A DNA stretch of 8,609 nucleotides, taken from assembly GCA_030628975.1 (NCBI GenBank), contig DAOVPZ010000036.1, positions 1 to 8,609 of the forward strand, in the 5' to 3' direction. The position numbers were made by a program, and so were the translations under genes. This document shows positions 6,772 through 8,609 of this stretch, in pieces. A model generated the notes under the pieces. It searched no databases and was not told the DNA's origin. It saw only the letters and a program-made list of their open reading frames with translations. Within the stretch, counting starts at the first letter, position 1. Each line of letters opens with the position of its first letter. This DNA comes from Candidatus Cloacimonadota bacterium (GTDB taxonomy: Bacteria > Cloacimonadota > Cloacimonadia > JGIOTU-2).

Positions 6772-7693
6772 TTTTATAGATTATTCTAAAAGGTGGATTT
6801 TTTAACATTTGTTTTATAAGTTCTGGATAATCCCCAAATTCAGCAATATCGTATTTTTTTAGTTTACAAATTATTCCATAAAACAATTTTTTTATAATAG
6901 ATTCAAAACTCGCTGAATCCCATTTTTCTTTTGCTTCTTTTTCGATAAATTTGTTAACTGTTGGATATTTATCAAAGTCTTTCTCTTTCAACCATTTTAA
7001 CCAGAAGAACCGATAAAGTAATTTATCAAGGGATTTTGCTGTTCCTATATGAATAAAATGGATAGTAGAAATTCTTTTTATATTAAAGAAAAAAGGAACT
7101 TTCAAAAATTCAAATTTTCCTCTTTTTATATATTTCAATGCTGGATAATAAGTATGAATATATCCTTCAGAATGTAATTCATATTTGTTTTGAAGGTGAA
7201 ATAAGTCGCCTGCAAAATTAATCATTATGGGATAAATAAGATAATAATTATTTTGGTTTAAAGAAAGCAAGTATTTCCTCAATTTTATAATATTTCTATA
7301 ACCAGATGTATATGCAATAAAATCAGCATCCCAACGCATAATCCATCTGTATGAAGTGAGAGATAGAGCTTCGTTACTTATTTGACATATATCTGGTGAA
7401 GAATTTTTCCTCAAAATAATTGGAAATGGCAATGATGATTTAACTTTAAGGATCTCATTTATAGTATGATCTGTAGAACCATTATCTACAATTATTACTT
7501 CGTCAGCAAACCCTTTCAAGGAACTAAGTGAAACAGCAATCCATTGCTCCTCATTTTTTACACGAATCATTACACTAATTCCGTATTTTCTTTTTGGTAT
7601 GGGATAAAAACTATTAAATAGATTGCCAAATTTAGAAAAAAAATATGTAAAATATTGTCTTGGTGTGAATTTATATTTCATAAATTTTTCCAT
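6740..7693 (-). CDS. Family-2 glycosyltransferase (GT-A fold), surface polysaccharide synthesis
   Basis: Predicted inverting glycosyltransferase, 317 residues, cytosolic or membrane-associated, adding a sugar to a lipid-linked glycan. The GT2 hallmarks are SVMIRVKNEEQWI (40-52), EVIIVDNGSTDHT (65-77) for nucleotide-sugar binding, and a DXD-type metal site DAD in RWDADF (120-125). After about 200 it departs from the core GT2 fold, with HFIHIGTAKSLDKLLYRFFW (212-231) and a basic C-terminal stretch. I see no membrane segment. The first ATG (7693) lacks a good ribosome site; Met5 (7679-7681) has TGGA seven bases upstream and may be the true start. The gene overlaps the GT4 stop by 23 bases (11 with Met5) and its 3' end overlaps the start of the wecA-like gene, consistent with one coupled operon. 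Acceptor and donor cannot be predicted. The family call is strong; the specific role is inferred from the neighbours. Confidence 0.9.
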   Translation of the reverse strand: MEKFMKYKFTPRQYFTYFFSKFGNLFNSFYPIPKRKYGISVMIRVKNEEQWIAVSLSSLKGFADEVIIVDNGSTDHTINEILKVKSSLPFPIILRKNSSPDICQISNEALSLTSYRWIMRWDADFIAYTSGYRNIIKLRKYLLSLNQNNYYLIYPIMINFAGDLFHLQNKYELHSEGYIHTYYPALKYIKRGKFEFLKVPFFFNIKRISTIHFIHIGTAKSLDKLLYRFFWLKWLKEKDFDKYPTVNKFIEKEAKEKWDSASFESIIKKLFYGIICKLKKYDIAEFGDYPELIKQMLKNPPFRIIYKNGKPYSRSDF

Positions 7694-8609
7694 AACTTTT
7701 TACAAATTTTTCTAAATTAAACTTTTCTTTTAAAATCTTTTGCGAATTTTTTCCTAATCTAATTAAATCATTTCTTTTATAGGGAAGATTTATTAAAAGG
7801 TCTACTAATTTGTCAATTTCATGAAGTGAAACGAGAAAACCATTCTCATCAGAAACAAGCTCATTATTACCTTTTATGTCAGAAGCTACAATTGGCAATC
7901 CAACAGCCATTGCTTCTAAAATTGCTATAGAAAGTCCTTCCCAATTTGAATATAAAAGAAATACATCAAAATTTTGCAACCAATCTATTACATCTAATCG
8001 CCAACCTCTTAGCAAAATTTGATTTTGAAGTTCTGCAACTTTTACCATTTGGCTACAAATAGGAAAAAGTTCTCCTTCTCCAAGAAATACAAATTTAATA
8101 TTCTTATTCTTTTCACAAACACGAATAGCAACATTTATCATACTAATTATATTTTTTTGTTTTGAAAACCTTAATACACTACCAATAATAAAATTATTTT
8201 CAAATTCTTCAAAGTGTTTTTTTTTTGTAATTTTTTGAATTTTAATTCCATTATAAATAGTAACTGTTTTATTTGAAGGAACTAAATTTTTGTTGATTGC
8301 CATTTCTCTTTCAGAATTGTTAACAAATACAATTTTATTACAAAATTTTGCTGCTATCCATTCTATGAACATATAAATAAGCTGAACTATTTTAGGTTGA
8401 AACTGGTTAAAAGGAAATCCATGAACAGTATGAATAACATTTCTGCAACCTGATAATTTGCCAGCTATTCTACCAAGAAATCCAGTTTTTGAAGAATGAG
8501 TATGAATTATATCAAATTGCTTTTTTCTACAAAATTTATAAATTTCTAAGAAAGCTCTAATATCATGGATTCCAATCTTTCTTTTTAAAGATTTTATTGT
8601 CTTTATCTC
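7671..8609 (-). CDS. Family-4 glycosyltransferase (GT-B fold), N-terminus outside window
   Basis: Retaining glycosyltransferase of the GT4 family, probably extending a lipid-linked surface glycan in the cytosol. The reading frame stays open from the ATG at 8370-8372 to the right edge, and the extra 79 residues match the family, including FDIIHTHSSKTGFLGRIAGK (32-51) and VIHTVHGFPF (58-67). The ATG at 8372 is therefore internal and the gene continues beyond the window. The visible 312 residues are most of a protein usually 360-390 long. Further motifs in fragment numbering are FVNNSERE (95-102), GSVLRFSKQKN (143-153), FVFLGEGE (174-181), and the E-x7-E region EGLSIAILEAMAVGLPIVASD (224-244), with Glu224 and Glu232 contacting the nucleotide sugar in relatives. 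A run of ten A lies in the coding strand at 8217-8226. The stop overlaps the next gene. Donor and acceptor are unknown. Confidence 0.93.
   Translation of the reverse strand, partial: EIKTIKSLKRKIGIHDIRAFLEIYKFCRKKQFDIIHTHSSKTGFLGRIAGKLSGCRNVIHTVHGFPFNQFQPKIVQLIYMFIEWIAAKFCNKIVFVNNSEREMAINKNLVPSNKTVTIYNGIKIQKITKKKHFEEFENNFIIGSVLRFSKQKNIISMINVAIRVCEKNKNIKFVFLGEGELFPICSQMVKVAELQNQILLRGWRLDVIDWLQNFDVFLLYSNWEGLSIAILEAMAVGLPIVASDIKGNNELVSDENGFLVSLHEIDKLVDLLINLPYKRNDLIRLGKNSQKILKEKFNLEKFVKSYGKIYEI
8217..8226 (-). repeat. A(10) homopolymer within the GT4 coding region
   Basis: Ten consecutive T on the plus strand (A on the coding strand) encode part of TKKKH. It is the longest single-base run I noticed in the window; others in coding DNA reach 8. 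The frame is intact here. Runs of this length can slip, but in an AT-rich genome one is also expected by chance. Confidence 0.6.

Noticed and set aside
8400..8410. AACTGGTTAA in the GT4 gene, matching the 9-bp repeat unit
   Set aside because: A single isolated copy inside coding sequence, on the opposite strand; consistent with chance.

Overview
The window is AT-rich (about 30 % G+C by eye) and almost fully coding; no gap between genes exceeds about 75 bases. One gene, at the left edge, reads rightwards: the C-terminal part of an adenine deaminase. It converges on a block of five leftward genes filling the rest of the window. In transcription order (right to left) these are a family-4 glycosyltransferase cut by the right edge, a family-2 glycosyltransferase, a WecA/TagO-type polyprenyl-phosphate sugar-phosphate transferase, a large exported beta-propeller protein with a C-terminal FlgD-like/type IX-style sorting domain, and the DNA helicase RecG.

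The Reg_prop-type propeller followed by a VFPNPF...ASGIYFY...GKFAIIR tail, together with the low G+C, suggests a member of the Fibrobacteres-Chlorobi-Bacteroidetes (FCB) assemblage or a related uncultured phylum (for example Cloacimonadota-like). This is inferred from domain style; no rRNA or lineage marker is present.

The first four leftward genes overlap one another (GT4/GT2 by up to 23 bases, GT2/wecA by up to 32, wecA/propeller by an ATGA of 4), so they look like one translationally coupled unit for surface polysaccharide. The WecA-like enzyme would load the first sugar phosphate onto the lipid carrier and the two glycosyltransferases would extend the glycan. The propeller protein, with fourteen blade motifs (two seven-bladed propellers) plus a sorting-type C-terminal domain, has the overall plan of PorZ, the type IX secretion surface component reported to bind A-LPS. 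Its coupling to glycan genes is the most interesting point in the window.

recG follows after 74 bases consisting mostly of a phased 9-bp tandem repeat (six full units). It starts at TTG behind a good Shine-Dalgarno. I found no CRISPR array, tRNA, rRNA, insertion sequence or recognisable promoter. The window reads as ordinary core and surface-polysaccharide genes, with the repeat and the PorZ-like protein worth following up.
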